64,000 bases of DNA from Halomonas sp. UBA3074 (GTDB lineage Bacteria; Pseudomonadota; Gammaproteobacteria; Pseudomonadales; Halomonadaceae), in the NCBI RefSeq assembly GCF_002366715.1, contig NZ_DFBS01000014.1, positions 62,001 through 126,000 on the forward strand. The letters are read 5' to 3'. A program made the position numbers and the translations under genes. Shown here piece by piece: positions 1-9,698 of this stretch. The notes below the pieces were generated by a model. It was given only the letters and a program-made list of their open reading frames with translations, was not told the origin of the DNA and searched no databases. Numbering within the stretch: the first letter of the stretch is position 1; the number at the start of each line of letters is the position of its first letter.

Positions 1-3000
1 GCAAAAACACCAGCGGTGAAAGGCCGCACAGGGTCGTTAGTGTGGTCATCGCAATGGGCCGTAACCGGCTCTCTACGGCTTGATGTACGGCGTCGCTAAC
101 GCTCATGCTCGCCGTGCGCAGTTTCTCTCTCGCCTGATGAACCACCAGGATAGGGTTATTGACTACCGTTCCCATCAGAATTAAAAAGCCGAGCATGGTG
201 ATCATGTCGAACGGCTGGCTGATGGCGTTCAAGCCAATTTTCGGCAGTTGCGCGCCGACGGTATTCATTAACCATAGCCCCACAATGCCTCCCGCGGCGC
301 CGAGTGGAATGGTCGCCAGAATCAGCAATGGATAACCCCAATGGGCAAAAATGGCCACCAGTAATAAATAGACGATCGCCAAGGCAATCAACGCATTGCC
401 AGTGAGGGCTTGGCGGGTAGCGTCTAACTGGTCTCCTGCGCCGCTGACGGTGACATTAATGTTCGCTGGCAGCGTACCTTCGTCGCGCATGGCATCTATC
501 ACTTCCCGCTGCATGCGCTCGATACCCGCTTCCAGCGCCACGCTGCGCGGTGGAATGACGTCCAGCGTGACACTGCGACGCCCATCGACGCGCCGCAGGG
601 TAGCCGTCCCCACGGTTTCACGAATCTCCGCGAGGGTATTCAGCGGCACGTTGATGCCTGATGGTGTGTGGATAGGCAGTGTGGCAAGGTCATCCAGCGC
701 GATATTCCCCGCTCCAGGGCCGTAGCCGTAGAGATCGATTTTCTCGTCATCGAGGTAAAAATCATCCAGGTAGGCGCCATTGGTGAGCACTGCCACGGTG
801 GTGCCTAGGGCGCTGGTGTCCATACCCACCTCAGCAGCGCGCTCCCAGTCGGGATACACTTCAATCAACGGTTGGCCGAGATCCAGGGCAGAAGGGCGGG
901 ACTGAATGCGCGGATTATCGAAAACGTCTTGAGCGCGTTGGTAAATGGCATTGGCGGTGGTGTAAAGCTCGTTTAAATCGTTACCGGCGATATCCAGCGT
1001 GATACTACGTGTACCGCCGTCATTGCTGGAAATAATCGAGCCCCGGGCGGCGAAGGCACGCATATCCGGGTAGGCTTCAAAACGCTGGGTGAGTGCATCC
1101 ATTAAGGCTTCGATATGAGTAGGGTCGCTGGTTTCAGCAATGATCCGCAGGCTTTGAGCTTCGGCTTGAATGCCCATGGTGCTAATCGGCGGAATATCGG
1201 TATCGCCACGTTCAAAGCGTTCAGGATCGGCACCTACATGGGGCTCGAGCTCTTGCTGCAGGGTTTGGGCAATCGCATCCATGGTGGCTAGGTTATAGCT
1301 CGCCGGGGCGTTCATGCTCACAAAGGTTTTGGCCTCTTCGCCTTCGGGCAAGTACTCCGCTGGGGGCGTCAGACAAACGAAAATCCCAATGCCACCGGCA
1401 ATACCCAGCACGATGGCCATTAACCGCCGGAAAGCAGTGTGAATCATGCAATTCACCACCCATAAGCAGCCACGTACCCAGCGCGGCGCTGTGGTTGAGG
1501 CGCTCTCTTTACCGCGAAAATCGATATGCGCGCCGAGGGTGGGAATGACCGTTATCGCCACCATCATCGAAATGATTATCGAGGTGGAGATGGCTACCGC
1601 AATATCCGAATAGAGCTGCCCGGCTTCCTGCTGAATAAAGAAAATCGGTACAAAGACCAGAATAGTGGTCAGGGTTGAGGCTAGCACCGCCGGCCATACT
1701 TGCTTGACACCCTCTAGCGCTGCTTCAAAGCGCGCCAAACCACGGCGGCGCTGGGTTTCTACGCTCTCCAGTACCACGATGGTGTTGTCTATCGTCATGC
1801 CAATGGCGAAAGCGACGCCCGCCAGCGAAATGACGTTGAGCGTACGGCCCGCTATCAGCAAGCCTAGAAAGGCAGCGATGGTGCAGATAGGGATGCCGAT
1901 GATCCCGGCCATGGTGGCGCGTGCCGAGCGCAAAAACGCGTACATCACCAGGGTGGCAAACAGTGCCCCGAGGCCCAAGTTGACCCACACGTTAGCAATT
2001 GATGATTCGACATAACGCACGTCATCGCTGGAAAGCGTCATGCGCATGCCCTGTTCTGCCAGGAGCCCTTCGTTCAGCGCCGCGACTTCATCCAGCATCG
2101 CGCGCTTGATATCGATTACATTGGCACCCGGCTCACGGCGCACCTGCACACTCAATACCGGCTGGCCATCCGAGCTGTAAGCTCGAGATGTCAGTTCGGC
2201 GTAGGACTGTTGCGCCGTGGCGATATCGCCAAGCCGGGTTACGGCGTCACCCTCGCGTTTAAGAATGAGCGCTTCAAGGCTCTCAACATCCTCGAAACGG
2301 CCCACGGTACGCAGCAGGTAGCGGCGTTTACCGCTCTCGAGATTACCGCCGGACACATCCTGGTTGCGTGCCTGAAGGGCGTCCTGAATATCAGGGATGC
2401 TCAACTCACGGGCGGCCAGCGCCTCAGGGTCAATCAGTAACTGCATTTGCCGCTCGGCGCCACCGGACACCGTGACTTCCGAAACACCCGCCACACTTTC
2501 CAGCCGCGGTCTTACATTGTCTTCCAGGTAGTCGCGCATGGCGGGCATATCGAGCTGGCGCGGGTTGCCCTCCCGGGGGGCAACGTTAAAGTACATAAAG
2601 GCGTTGGCGGAAAAGGAGTTGGCGACGATGCGGGGCTGGTCGACGTTATTGGGGTAGGAGGGCACTTGGCTTAGCGCGTTGTTCACCCGAATCAAGGTCT
2701 CGGTGAGATCGACCCCAAACGGGAACTCCAGCTCGATTTCGGCGCTACCGCTGCTGGCAGTAGACTCCATGCGCTGAAGGTTGGGCACGTTGCGCAGGAA
2801 TTCCTCCTGCTCGATCAAGATATCTTTTTCGATATCCTGCGGCGTCGCGCCCGGCCACTGGGTCTCGATGCCCACCACGCGGGTTTCAAGGTCGGGAATC
2901 ATCTGCACCGGAATCCGCCAGATGGCGGCGATGCCTAGAATAAGCAGGATCAGCGTAATCACACTGACCAAAATGCCGTGACGAATAATGGCGGCAAACA

Positions 3001-3001
3001 T
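1..3001 (-). CDS. RND family efflux permease, partial (C-terminus beyond window)
   Basis: Inner-membrane proton-driven drug/solute exporter of the HAE1 (AcrB/MexB-like) RND family, which works with the adaptor encoded just upstream and an outer-membrane channel. About 1000 codons are present and the frame is still open at base 1. Family members are about 1030-1050 residues, so only the last tens of residues are missing. The N-terminus has the usual first membrane helix (FAAIIRHGILVSVITLIL) followed by a porter domain (IPVQMIPDLE, QWPGATPQDIE). The mid-protein helices carry the conserved FAIGMTIDNTIVVLE segment, with the Asp of the proton relay. The ATG at 3001 is preceded by AAAGGAG about a dozen bases upstream and lies 17 bp after the adaptor stop, so the pair is an operon. 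Substrate cannot be told from sequence. Confidence 0.93.
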   Translation of the reverse strand, partial: MFAAIIRHGILVSVITLILLILGIAAIWRIPVQMIPDLETRVVGIETQWPGATPQDIEKDILIEQEEFLRNVPNLQRMESTASSGSAEIELEFPFGVDLTETLIRVNNALSQVPSYPNNVDQPRIVANSFSANAFMYFNVAPREGNPRQLDMPAMRDYLEDNVRPRLESVAGVSEVTVSGGAERQMQLLIDPEALAARELSIPDIQDALQARNQDVSGGNLESGKRRYLLRTVGRFEDVESLEALILKREGDAVTRLGDIATAQQSYAELTSRAYSSDGQPVLSVQVRREPGANVIDIKRAMLDEVAALNEGLLAEQGMRMTLSSDDVRYVESSIANVWVNLGLGALFATLVMYAFLRSARATMAGIIGIPICTIAAFLGLLIAGRTLNVISLAGVAFAIGMTIDNTIVVLESVETQRRRGLARFEAALEGVKQVWPAVLASTLTTILVFVPIFFIQQEAGQLYSDIAVAISTSIIISMMVAITVIPTLGAHIDFRGKESASTTAPRWVRGCLWVVNCMIHTAFRRLMAIVLGIAGGIGIFVCLTPPAEYLPEGEEAKTFVSMNAPASYNLATMDAIAQTLQQELEPHVGADPERFERGDTDIPPISTMGIQAEAQSLRIIAETSDPTHIEALMDALTQRFEAYPDMRAFAARGSIISSNDGGTRSITLDIAGNDLNELYTTANAIYQRAQDVFDNPRIQSRPSALDLGQPLIEVYPDWERAAEVGMDTSALGTTVAVLTNGAYLDDFYLDDEKIDLYGYGPGAGNIALDDLATLPIHTPSGINVPLNTLAEIRETVGTATLRRVDGRRSVTLDVIPPRSVALEAGIERMQREVIDAMRDEGTLPANINVTVSGAGDQLDATRQALTGNALIALAIVYLLLVAIFAHWGYPLLILATIPLGAAGGIVGLWLMNTVGAQLPKIGLNAISQPFDMITMLGFLILMGTVVNNPILVVHQAREKLRTASMSVSDAVHQAVESRLRPIAMTTLTTLCGLSPLVFL

Positions 3002-3018
3002 AGGTGAGGGGTGCTCCT

Positions 3019-4077
3019 TTAGTCGTCGCTTAGGGTCACGTTCTGCCCCTCTTCGAGGCGCTCATTACCAACGACGATGACGCGGTCTCCCGCTGATAGC
3101 CCCTCATTCACAGCCACTTCTCCCTGATGGCTGCTGCCGATTTCAACGCGTTGCTCAAAGGCTTGCCAAGTATCGTCGGTTTGGCGGGCGAGCCAAACGC
3201 TGACGCTGCCATCGGGGCGGCGAATCAGTGCATCCCGCGGTACGCTGGGACCGCTCTCGCCGTTAACCTGTAACCGACCCTCAACGGCCATGCCCGGCAA
3301 CATCTCAAGCGGCGTATCTGCCGCTGCGCGAAGTAAAAACTGCCGCGAACTGGCGTCAAGAGGAATGCGTGCCAAGGTGCGTGCCGTGTGCCATTGCTCA
3401 TCGCCTTCCAGGCGCACCTCTAAGGTAGAACCTTCAAAGCGTTGGTAAGCCGACAGCGGTACCGAAAAATCGAGCCTAAGCGACGCTAAGTCAACCAGCG
3501 TGAGCAGGGCATCCCCGGGGTTGACCCACTCGCCAACGTTGCTCTCTCGTTGGGTAACCATACCGTCAAAGGGGGCACGTATTTGATGACGCTCTAACTG
3601 CAGCTGAGTGAGTGCATAGTCTGCGCGGCGCGCCTCAAGCGTGGCCTGCGCGGCGGCCAGCCTGCTTTCACGTTGGCGCCGATCGCTGGCAGCAAAGTTT
3701 TGCGCCGAGAGCTGATTCGCTTCGTTAACCAACCGCTGAGCTTCGTCCCGCTCGGCTTCTGCCTGGGCCAGATCGGCGCGGGCGCGCTGGTTTTCTAAGC
3801 TAATATCGCGGGTATCGAGCGATAGCAGCGGCTCGCCTTGGGTGACGTTGTCGCCCATTTCAACCGCCAGCTCACTGACCAAGCCTGCTTCCGCGCTCGA
3901 AAGCTGTGAGGTACGCAGGGCGGTAACACTGCCGGTGAGAGGCAGTATTTCTATTCGCGGTGCGTCGGCCACTGTCTGTGTTTCAACACGGCTTTCTTGC
4001 GCCGTGATGACACCCGACAAACTGAGCGTCAATAACCCAACGCTCAGGCGGGTCAGTAGAGGGAGTAGAGACAACAA
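3019..4077 (-). CDS. RND efflux periplasmic adaptor subunit (membrane fusion protein)
   Basis: 352-residue HlyD/AcrA-type adaptor that links the inner-membrane permease to an outer-membrane channel. Residues 1-27 form a signal peptide ending near TAQ. A first half-lipoyl/barrel-sandwich strand follows (SSAEAGLVSELAVEMGDNV), then an alpha-helical hairpin at about residues 95-160 rich in Ala, Glu, Arg and Gln. The second lipoyl half comes next (IRAPFDGMVTQRESNVGEWV), then beta-barrel and membrane-proximal domains to the end. It is the first gene of a two-gene operon with the permease. No outer-membrane factor or local regulator gene is visible here. The promoter region to its right holds two palindromes that may be operator sites. 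Confidence 0.92.
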   Translation of the reverse strand: MLSLLPLLTRLSVGLLTLSLSGVITAQESRVETQTVADAPRIEILPLTGSVTALRTSQLSSAEAGLVSELAVEMGDNVTQGEPLLSLDTRDISLENQRARADLAQAEAERDEAQRLVNEANQLSAQNFAASDRRQRESRLAAAQATLEARRADYALTQLQLERHQIRAPFDGMVTQRESNVGEWVNPGDALLTLVDLASLRLDFSVPLSAYQRFEGSTLEVRLEGDEQWHTARTLARIPLDASSRQFLLRAAADTPLEMLPGMAVEGRLQVNGESGPSVPRDALIRRPDGSVSVWLARQTDDTWQAFEQRVEIGSSHQGEVAVNEGLSAGDRVIVVGNERLEEGQNVTLSDD

Positions 4078-4143
4078 GGCAGCTCCTGAAAACGCTTAAA
4101 TGCATCGCGTCGTGTCTATTGACGTTCCGTGTTTTACTCCCTC

Positions 4144-4175
4144 AACCTTATACAAGGTTTCTTGATTGTACAATC
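4144..4175 (-). promoter_or_regulatory. Paired palindromes in the RND efflux operon promoter region
   Basis: Two adjacent inverted repeats lie between the ydiJ stop and the adaptor gene. At 4144-4159 arms AACCTT and AAGGTT flank ATAC. At 4164-4175 GATTGTACAATC is a perfect 12-bp palindrome. Read leftward, TTGTAC in the second and TATAAG in the first could be -35 and -10 hexamers separated by 15 bp, so a repressor bound here would occlude the promoter. The operator role and the promoter assignment are inferences. Confidence 0.5.
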
Positions 4176-4176
4176 T

Positions 4177-7100
4177 TTAACCGCTTTTTAAGGCCGTTAA
4201 CAGTGCTTGTAGGGGGTGGGGAAGCGCCGTTTTCGAGTAGCGCTTGGCTTGGCTCCGGCAAGAGTAGCCGGTGGCGAGTAGCTTACCCGCATGATCACTT
4301 GCTTCCACTTGGGGCTGCCAGGACTGCGCATAGATAGTCTTTGAGGTAGCAGCGTTGCGCGTTTCGTGACCATAGGTGCCCGACATGCCGCAGCAGCCGG
4401 TCGCCATTAATTCAAGCTCTAATCCGAACGCGGCAAATACCTGCTGCCACGCTTTGGGGCTGCCGGGGGCGTTGGTTTTTTCCGTGCAGTGGGAAAGCAG
4501 TTTAAAGCCAGGGTCGGTGAGTGTTAATGCGCTAGGCGCCAGGGTATTAATACGCGTGGCGAGCCACTCTTGAAGCATGAGTACTTCCGGCACTGCTTCA
4601 TTGCCCAGTGCTTTGACGTACTCCTGACGGTAGGTGAGCGTCATCGCCGGATCGATGCCCACCATGGGGATATCAAAGCGGGCCAGGGTACGCAGCCGTT
4701 CGGCCTGCTTGGCGGCAGTACGCTCAAAGGCGCCTAAAAAGCCCTGCACCTGGAGCGGCTTGCCGTTGGCCGAAAATGGCATGACAAACACACGCAGGTT
4801 AAGCCGCGAGAGAAGTTCCACCACGTCCATCACCAGCTTGGCTTCAAAGTGGGTAGTGAAGGCATCCTGAACAATGATCACGCTATTGGCACGCTGCTGT
4901 TCGGTTAATAGCCCCAGCGAGAGCGGGGTTGCTTCGGCAATGCCCCACGCCTTCATTTGCTTTTTTACACTGGCGCGGGAGAGCGCTGGCGAATCGCTGA
5001 TACCTACTGTGGTGCGCATCAGGTTTTCCACCCAGCGCTGGCTAATGAGCGCGTTGTACAGCGGGGCGGTGTTAGCCAGCGTAGGCAGCATAAATTCCGT
5101 GCCACCAATGATGTAATCTCGCAGCGGGCGCAGGTAGCGGCCGTGGTAGACCTCTAAAAACTGTGAACGAAACTGGGGAACGTTGACCTTGACGGGGCAC
5201 TGCCCCGCGCAAGACTTACATGCCAGACAGCCTGCCATGGCATCGTAAACTTCGTGGGAGTAGTCGTGGTGCTGCTTGCGGCTAAGAGTGTTCGCCACAC
5301 GCAGCGGAAAGCTTTTAATAAAGCCCCAGCCGCCTTCGGCCTTCTTCTTGCGCGACTCTTCCACCACATCGATGCCTGCCTGTGATTGCAGGCGCAGCCA
5401 CTCGCGGATAAGACTGGCGCGGCCTTTGGGCGAGTGGCGGCGATCCCGGGTCGCTTTCCAGGATGGGCACATGGGGTCGTCCACATCGTAGTTGTAGCAG
5501 GCGCCGTTACCGTTACAGTAGACCGCCGCGTCATACGCCTGCCAGGCACGTTCATCAATGGTGCGGTCAAACTGGCCGCGCATCGGAACGCCATCGACCG
5601 TTAATAAATCAGGATCGCTATCCTTGGCAATTAGCTTGTCTTCTTCAGCAGGGGTCGCGATCTTCCCTGGATTCAACTGGTTGTATGGGTCAAACGCCGC
5701 TTTTACCCGCTGTAGGCTAGGGTAGAGCTCGCCGAAAAACGTCGGTGCGTATTCAGAGCGCACGCCCTTGCCGTGTTCGCCCCATAGCAGCCCGCCATAT
5801 TTTTGGGTGAGTGCCGCGACCTCATCGGATACCGCGCGAATCAGTTTTTCCTGTTCGGGATCCTTCATATCGATGGCGGGGCGCACATGGAGTACGCCCG
5901 CGTCGACGTGCCCAAACATCCCGTAGGAGAGCCCTCGGGCGTCCAGGGCAGCGCGGAACTCGGCGATGAAATCTGCCAGATGTTCCGGCGGCACTGCGGT
6001 GTCTTCCACAAACGGCAGGGGGCGCTTCTCGCCTTGTACGTTGCCCAGCAGGCCAACCGAGCGTTTACGCATGGCATAAACTTTTTGAATCTGACCGCGC
6101 CCTTCCGCCAGGGTATAGCCCAGGCGTTCGACGCTGGCATCTTGGCTTAGGTGGTCGGTGAAGGCCTTCACCCGCGCAGCAAGGACAGCCTCGTCATCGT
6201 CATTGAACTCGATCAGGTTGATACCGCCAATGGGGGTACTCGCGTGAGCGGGGAAGAACGCCGCCATGCTGTCCCACACGAAATCCTCCATGGCGAGTTT
6301 GAGTACCGTGTCATCCACCGTTTCGATGGACGTGGGGCGAGCGCTGGACGCCATCAGTGCCTTGGCATCCCGGAGGGCGTCCATAAAGCTGGTGTAACGA
6401 ACGTTGACCAGGGTGGCGTGCTTGGGAATCGGCAGTACGTTGAGCACGGCTTCGTTCAAAAAGCCCAGCGAGCCTTCTGAGCCGCACAGCAAACTGTTGA
6501 GATCAAGCTGGTCTTGATCATTGCGCAGGTGGGCCAAGTCATAGCCGGTCAAGCAGCGATTCAGCGGCGGAAAGGTCGTCTCAATCAATGCACGCTGTTG
6601 ATCGATAATCTCAGCAGCGGTGGTATGGACGCGACCAAGAATGCCCTCTTGCTGACGCTCAACCTGCTCCTCCTCCTGGGTCAGCGCACGGCTATGCAGA
6701 TGCTTTCCACCGAGTAGAACGGTATCCAATTCCAGCACATGGTTACGAGTCTTGCCGTATTCACAGCTGCCCTGGCCGCTGGCATCGGTTGAGATCATAC
6801 CGCCAATGGTGGCGCGATTGGAGGTCGAAAGATCGGGGGCGAAAAACAATCCGTGGGGTTTGAGCGCAGCGTTGAGCTGATCTTTCACCACGCCGGCTTG
6901 AACCCGCACACGGCGTTTTTCCACATCGATGTCTAAAATCCGGTTCATATGGCGGGAGATATCCACCACGATGCCGTCGGTAAGCGACTGGCCATTGGTA
7001 CCCGTGCCGCCGCCACGCGGGGTGAGTACGATCGCTCGATGGGAGGTTTGCGCGGCCAGCCGGGTCAGGCGCTCTAGATCTTCTGCATGCTTGGGATAGA

Positions 7101-7278
7101 CCGCTGCCTGCGGCAAACGTTGGTAAATCGAGTTGTCGGTGGCCAACACCGTGCGGTGGGCGTAGTCCGGAGCGATCTCACCTTCGAAGCCGCGTGTCTT
7201 TAGCGCGTGTAGAAAGCGTACATAGTCTTTGCCCAAGCGTTCAAACGGGGCGGTACGGGTGTCCAAGGATGCAATCAT
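4177..7278 (-). CDS. ydiJ: FAD-binding and Fe-S oxidoreductase, YdiJ-type D-2-hydroxyacid dehydrogenase
   Basis: 1033-residue flavoprotein of the YdiJ family (E. coli YdiJ is about 1018 residues), which oxidises D-2-hydroxyacids such as D-2-hydroxyglutarate and passes electrons to the respiratory chain. Domains in order: PCMH-type FAD-binding domain (about 55-285, with GGGTGTNGQS and RATIGGMISTDASGQGSC), FAD-oxidase C-terminal domain (about 300-560), a ferredoxin-like region with Cys motifs (CYNYDVDDPMC near 600, CLACKSCAGQCPVK near 682), and a C-terminal CCG-type domain (ATGCCGMSGTYGHE near 960). All the expected flavin and cluster motifs are present. It is transcribed alone or with the DUF4202 gene 102 bp upstream. 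The family call is firm, the precise substrate is not. Confidence 0.92.
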   Translation of the reverse strand: MIASLDTRTAPFERLGKDYVRFLHALKTRGFEGEIAPDYAHRTVLATDNSIYQRLPQAAVYPKHAEDLERLTRLAAQTSHRAIVLTPRGGGTGTNGQSLTDGIVVDISRHMNRILDIDVEKRRVRVQAGVVKDQLNAALKPHGLFFAPDLSTSNRATIGGMISTDASGQGSCEYGKTRNHVLELDTVLLGGKHLHSRALTQEEEQVERQQEGILGRVHTTAAEIIDQQRALIETTFPPLNRCLTGYDLAHLRNDQDQLDLNSLLCGSEGSLGFLNEAVLNVLPIPKHATLVNVRYTSFMDALRDAKALMASSARPTSIETVDDTVLKLAMEDFVWDSMAAFFPAHASTPIGGINLIEFNDDDEAVLAARVKAFTDHLSQDASVERLGYTLAEGRGQIQKVYAMRKRSVGLLGNVQGEKRPLPFVEDTAVPPEHLADFIAEFRAALDARGLSYGMFGHVDAGVLHVRPAIDMKDPEQEKLIRAVSDEVAALTQKYGGLLWGEHGKGVRSEYAPTFFGELYPSLQRVKAAFDPYNQLNPGKIATPAEEDKLIAKDSDPDLLTVDGVPMRGQFDRTIDERAWQAYDAAVYCNGNGACYNYDVDDPMCPSWKATRDRRHSPKGRASLIREWLRLQSQAGIDVVEESRKKKAEGGWGFIKSFPLRVANTLSRKQHHDYSHEVYDAMAGCLACKSCAGQCPVKVNVPQFRSQFLEVYHGRYLRPLRDYIIGGTEFMLPTLANTAPLYNALISQRWVENLMRTTVGISDSPALSRASVKKQMKAWGIAEATPLSLGLLTEQQRANSVIIVQDAFTTHFEAKLVMDVVELLSRLNLRVFVMPFSANGKPLQVQGFLGAFERTAAKQAERLRTLARFDIPMVGIDPAMTLTYRQEYVKALGNEAVPEVLMLQEWLATRINTLAPSALTLTDPGFKLLSHCTEKTNAPGSPKAWQQVFAAFGLELELMATGCCGMSGTYGHETRNAATSKTIYAQSWQPQVEASDHAGKLLATGYSCRSQAKRYSKTALPHPLQALLTALKSG

Positions 7279-7380
7279 AGTTGATCAAGCCGTCAGTGCC
7301 GGGGGCGCAATAAAAGAAGACCGCTACTTTACCGCAGCGGCTGCTTGGCTGCATCTCACCGTCGCGCTTTCCTCCACGCC

Positions 7381-7971
7381 TTACTCGGCACCCAGCGCTT
7401 CTTTGACCAGTGCTAAGGAGGCGTCCGACATCGGCAGTGCGAGGGCTAGCTCGTGGGCGCGGGGTGACATTTTACGCCACGTCATCTGCACGATACGCAC
7501 CATATGGTCGTGTTCGATCTTCCGCGAGAAGTCGGCAAAGTAATTCACCAGAAATACCAGACAGGCGGCGTCTTCCAGCGCCTGAACGTCAGGATCGCGG
7601 CCCAGGCCTTTTTTGCCAATTATCGTCGCTGCGCGTTCGGCCTCTTCGGCTGCATAGCCCGCATCACGCATTAACTGGGCAGTGGTTTCGCCCGCCCGCT
7701 TGCCCTGGTCGCGCCGCCAGGTCAAATATCCCACACGCCCTTCGGGATACTCATTGCGCGCTACTAACCAGCGTTGCAAGTGCTGAGCGCGCACGGCTAA
7801 GCGCAGCACTTCATCCGGGGCATCATGAACGCGGTCTAGCCACTCACTCATGCGCTGGGCGTAGGCCAGCTCCTGGGGCATGGAGGTGCCATCGGCAAGC
7901 GTCGTGGAGCGTGGGTCCTCGGCGTGTAGGGCATCAATAGCGGCAAGCGTTTGATCAAAAGCGGTAGGCAT
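7381..7971 (-). CDS. DUF4202 domain-containing protein
   Basis: 196-residue cytoplasmic protein matching, from memory, the DUF4202 family (function unknown, sometimes mislabelled as glutamyl-tRNA synthetase). Visible features are conserved His, Arg and Trp clusters (RAQHLQRW, YPEGRVGYLTWRRDQGK) and a helical C-terminal half with EDAACLVFL and FADFSRKIEHDHMVRIV, typical of a compact HD-like all-alpha fold. No signal peptide or membrane segment is seen. I chose the ATG at 7971. An in-frame GTG at 8034 would add 21 Ser/Thr-rich residues that look unlike a domain start, and neither start has a strong Shine-Dalgarno. It lies between the flavoprotein and the symporter on the same strand. Confidence 0.72.
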   Translation of the reverse strand: MPTAFDQTLAAIDALHAEDPRSTTLADGTSMPQELAYAQRMSEWLDRVHDAPDEVLRLAVRAQHLQRWLVARNEYPEGRVGYLTWRRDQGKRAGETTAQLMRDAGYAAEEAERAATIIGKKGLGRDPDVQALEDAACLVFLVNYFADFSRKIEHDHMVRIVQMTWRKMSPRAHELALALPMSDASLALVKEALGAE

Positions 7972-8135
7972 GGCAACGGTGCTCGGCTTAGAAGTGAAGT
8001 AAGAACTAGGTTGCCGAGAAACTGTGCGAATCACAACTGCAGAGTAAGGGAGAGGTTATGAAAGAGGGGGGGGCAGCGCCCGCTGCTAACCACAACGGAC
8101 GCTTTTCATACGCTATATAAAGGCTAACGTTAAGC

Positions 8136-9383
8136 TTAGCGGCGATTATAAACTTCTTCGCTGAGCTCACCCTCGCTCTTACCTACCAGCGTGGTGACCA
8201 TTAAATCGCCCGCGACGTTGACGCTGGTACGGGCCATATCCAGGATTCGGTCAATCCCTGCGACGACGGCGATGGCTTCCAGCGGCAGACCGATCTGTGC
8301 CATTACAATCGATAGCATTATTAGCCCAGCGCCCGGAACTCCCGCCGTACCGATGGAGGCCAGCGTGCCGGTGGCAATGATCATGCCGTAATCCATCATG
8401 CTCAAATCAGTGCCGGTCATTTGGGCAATAAATAGCACTACCACCCCCTGATAAAGCGCCGTGCCATCCATATTGATGGTGGCGCCTACCGGCAGTACAA
8501 ACCCTGAAACCCCTTCGGAAACGCCCAGGTTTTTCTGTGCGCAACGGATAGAGACAGGAAGAGTACCCGCGGAGGAAGCGGACGAGAATGCCACTACAAT
8601 AGCGTCCAGACTGCCCTGTAAATAACGCATGGGGTTTAAGCGCCCCAACAGGGATATAAAGCCTGAGTAGATCACCAAAACGTGAAGGATACTCGCTACG
8701 TAGACCACGCCAATCAACTTGGCCAGCGGCAGCAGTATCTCTAATCCGTACTGGCCCGAGACGTGGGCGATTAAGCCAAACACACCAAAAGGGGCGAACG
8801 CCATCACAATGCCGGTGAGCTTGTACATTGCTTCAGCAAAGCTATCGAATACCTTCATGACCGGTTCGCCTTTATCGCCGATCAGCGTTAAAGAAATACC
8901 CAAACCAATGGCAAACACAATGATCTGCATAATGTTGCCGTTGGCCAGGGCGTCCAGCGGGTTACGCGGCACTAGGTTAACCAGGATAGAGACCAGCGAT
9001 GGTGCTTCATTGGCGGCCACTTCAGAGTCGAAGCTTAAATCAACCCCTACGCCTGGCTGCAGCAGGGTGGAAAGTACCAGACCGATGGAGATAGCAAATG
9101 CGGTAGTAACTAAATAGAGGGTAATCGTACGCGCACCAATGCGACCCATTTTCTGCGGGTCACGCATGGAAGTAATGCCCACCACCAGAGTGGAGAACAC
9201 CAGCGGTACAATCAGCATCATAATAGCGTTGATAAAAATATCGCCGAGTGGCTTAAACACGCTGGCGGTGTCGCCCAAGAGCGCACCTGCCAAAATGCCC
9301 AGCGCCAAGCCCGCGAGAATTTTCTTCCATAGGGCGATTCGTCGCCACCAGGCAAATTTTCCTTGCTGTGCTGTTTCCTGCAC
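8136..9383 (-). CDS. Dicarboxylate/amino acid:cation symporter (DAACS family)
   Basis: 415-residue inner-membrane symporter of the GltP/DctA/SLC1 family, importing glutamate, aspartate or C4-dicarboxylates with protons or sodium. Diagnostic motifs are the serine-rich hairpin FSSASSAGTLPVS, the unwound helix 7 motif INMDGTALYQG, and the second hairpin TAGVPGAG. About eight hydrophobic segments and two re-entrant loops fit the fold. The start is a GTG at 9383 with AGGAG 9-10 bases upstream. A basic and aromatic N-terminal patch precedes the first helix. It is probably monocistronic. GltP-like glutamate and DctA-like succinate specificity cannot be separated by eye. Confidence 0.9.
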   Translation of the reverse strand: MQETAQQGKFAWWRRIALWKKILAGLALGILAGALLGDTASVFKPLGDIFINAIMMLIVPLVFSTLVVGITSMRDPQKMGRIGARTITLYLVTTAFAISIGLVLSTLLQPGVGVDLSFDSEVAANEAPSLVSILVNLVPRNPLDALANGNIMQIIVFAIGLGISLTLIGDKGEPVMKVFDSFAEAMYKLTGIVMAFAPFGVFGLIAHVSGQYGLEILLPLAKLIGVVYVASILHVLVIYSGFISLLGRLNPMRYLQGSLDAIVVAFSSASSAGTLPVSIRCAQKNLGVSEGVSGFVLPVGATINMDGTALYQGVVVLFIAQMTGTDLSMMDYGMIIATGTLASIGTAGVPGAGLIMLSIVMAQIGLPLEAIAVVAGIDRILDMARTSVNVAGDLMVTTLVGKSEGELSEEVYNRR

Positions 9384-9698
9384 TGCCTTTCTCCTGTCAA
9401 AAAGTGTGAAAACCTATTTCTCAGCGATTCACCAGTCGAATCGGCGGGCACTCTATCACTTTTGACTAATAGGCGTGGATGGGTATTCAGAACTGACATG
9501 GCGCATGTGGTGTATGCGGTCCACCCGGGGCATCAACGCACTTTGGCTTGCACAGAAGATTTGAACCCTAATGCGCTTAATCTCTTGTCATGTCATACCG
9601 CCCATGGCTCCCCGGCGCGCTTTTGCCTACAATAGGCGCTTTTCTGCACGCGCAATGGCGCGTTGCTCTTATTGTTTTCAGGCCAAGGGACAGGATTC
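9384..9698. other. Intergenic region between divergent symporter and serS promoters
   Basis: 315 bp without a convincing gene. It must hold the leftward symporter promoter and the rightward serS promoter. A TACAAT hexamer at 9628-9633 is a possible serS -10 but has no good -35 partner. The frames crossing this stretch are Cys/His/Arg-rich with no ribosome-binding site. I see no T-box-like structure. Confidence 0.5.

Noticed and set aside
5154..5594. 146-codon frame inside ydiJ on the same strand
   Set aside because: Out-of-frame overlap with the ferredoxin region of ydiJ; the Cys motifs belong to the main frame.
8073..8086. GCAGCG-CC-CGCTGC palindrome downstream of the symporter gene
   Set aside because: Could be its terminator, but the sequence after it on the minus strand is a C run, not a T run, and the stem is only 6 bp.
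9363..9635. Frame covering the symporter-serS intergenic region
   Set aside because: No Shine-Dalgarno, overlaps the symporter start region, and its composition is not protein-like.
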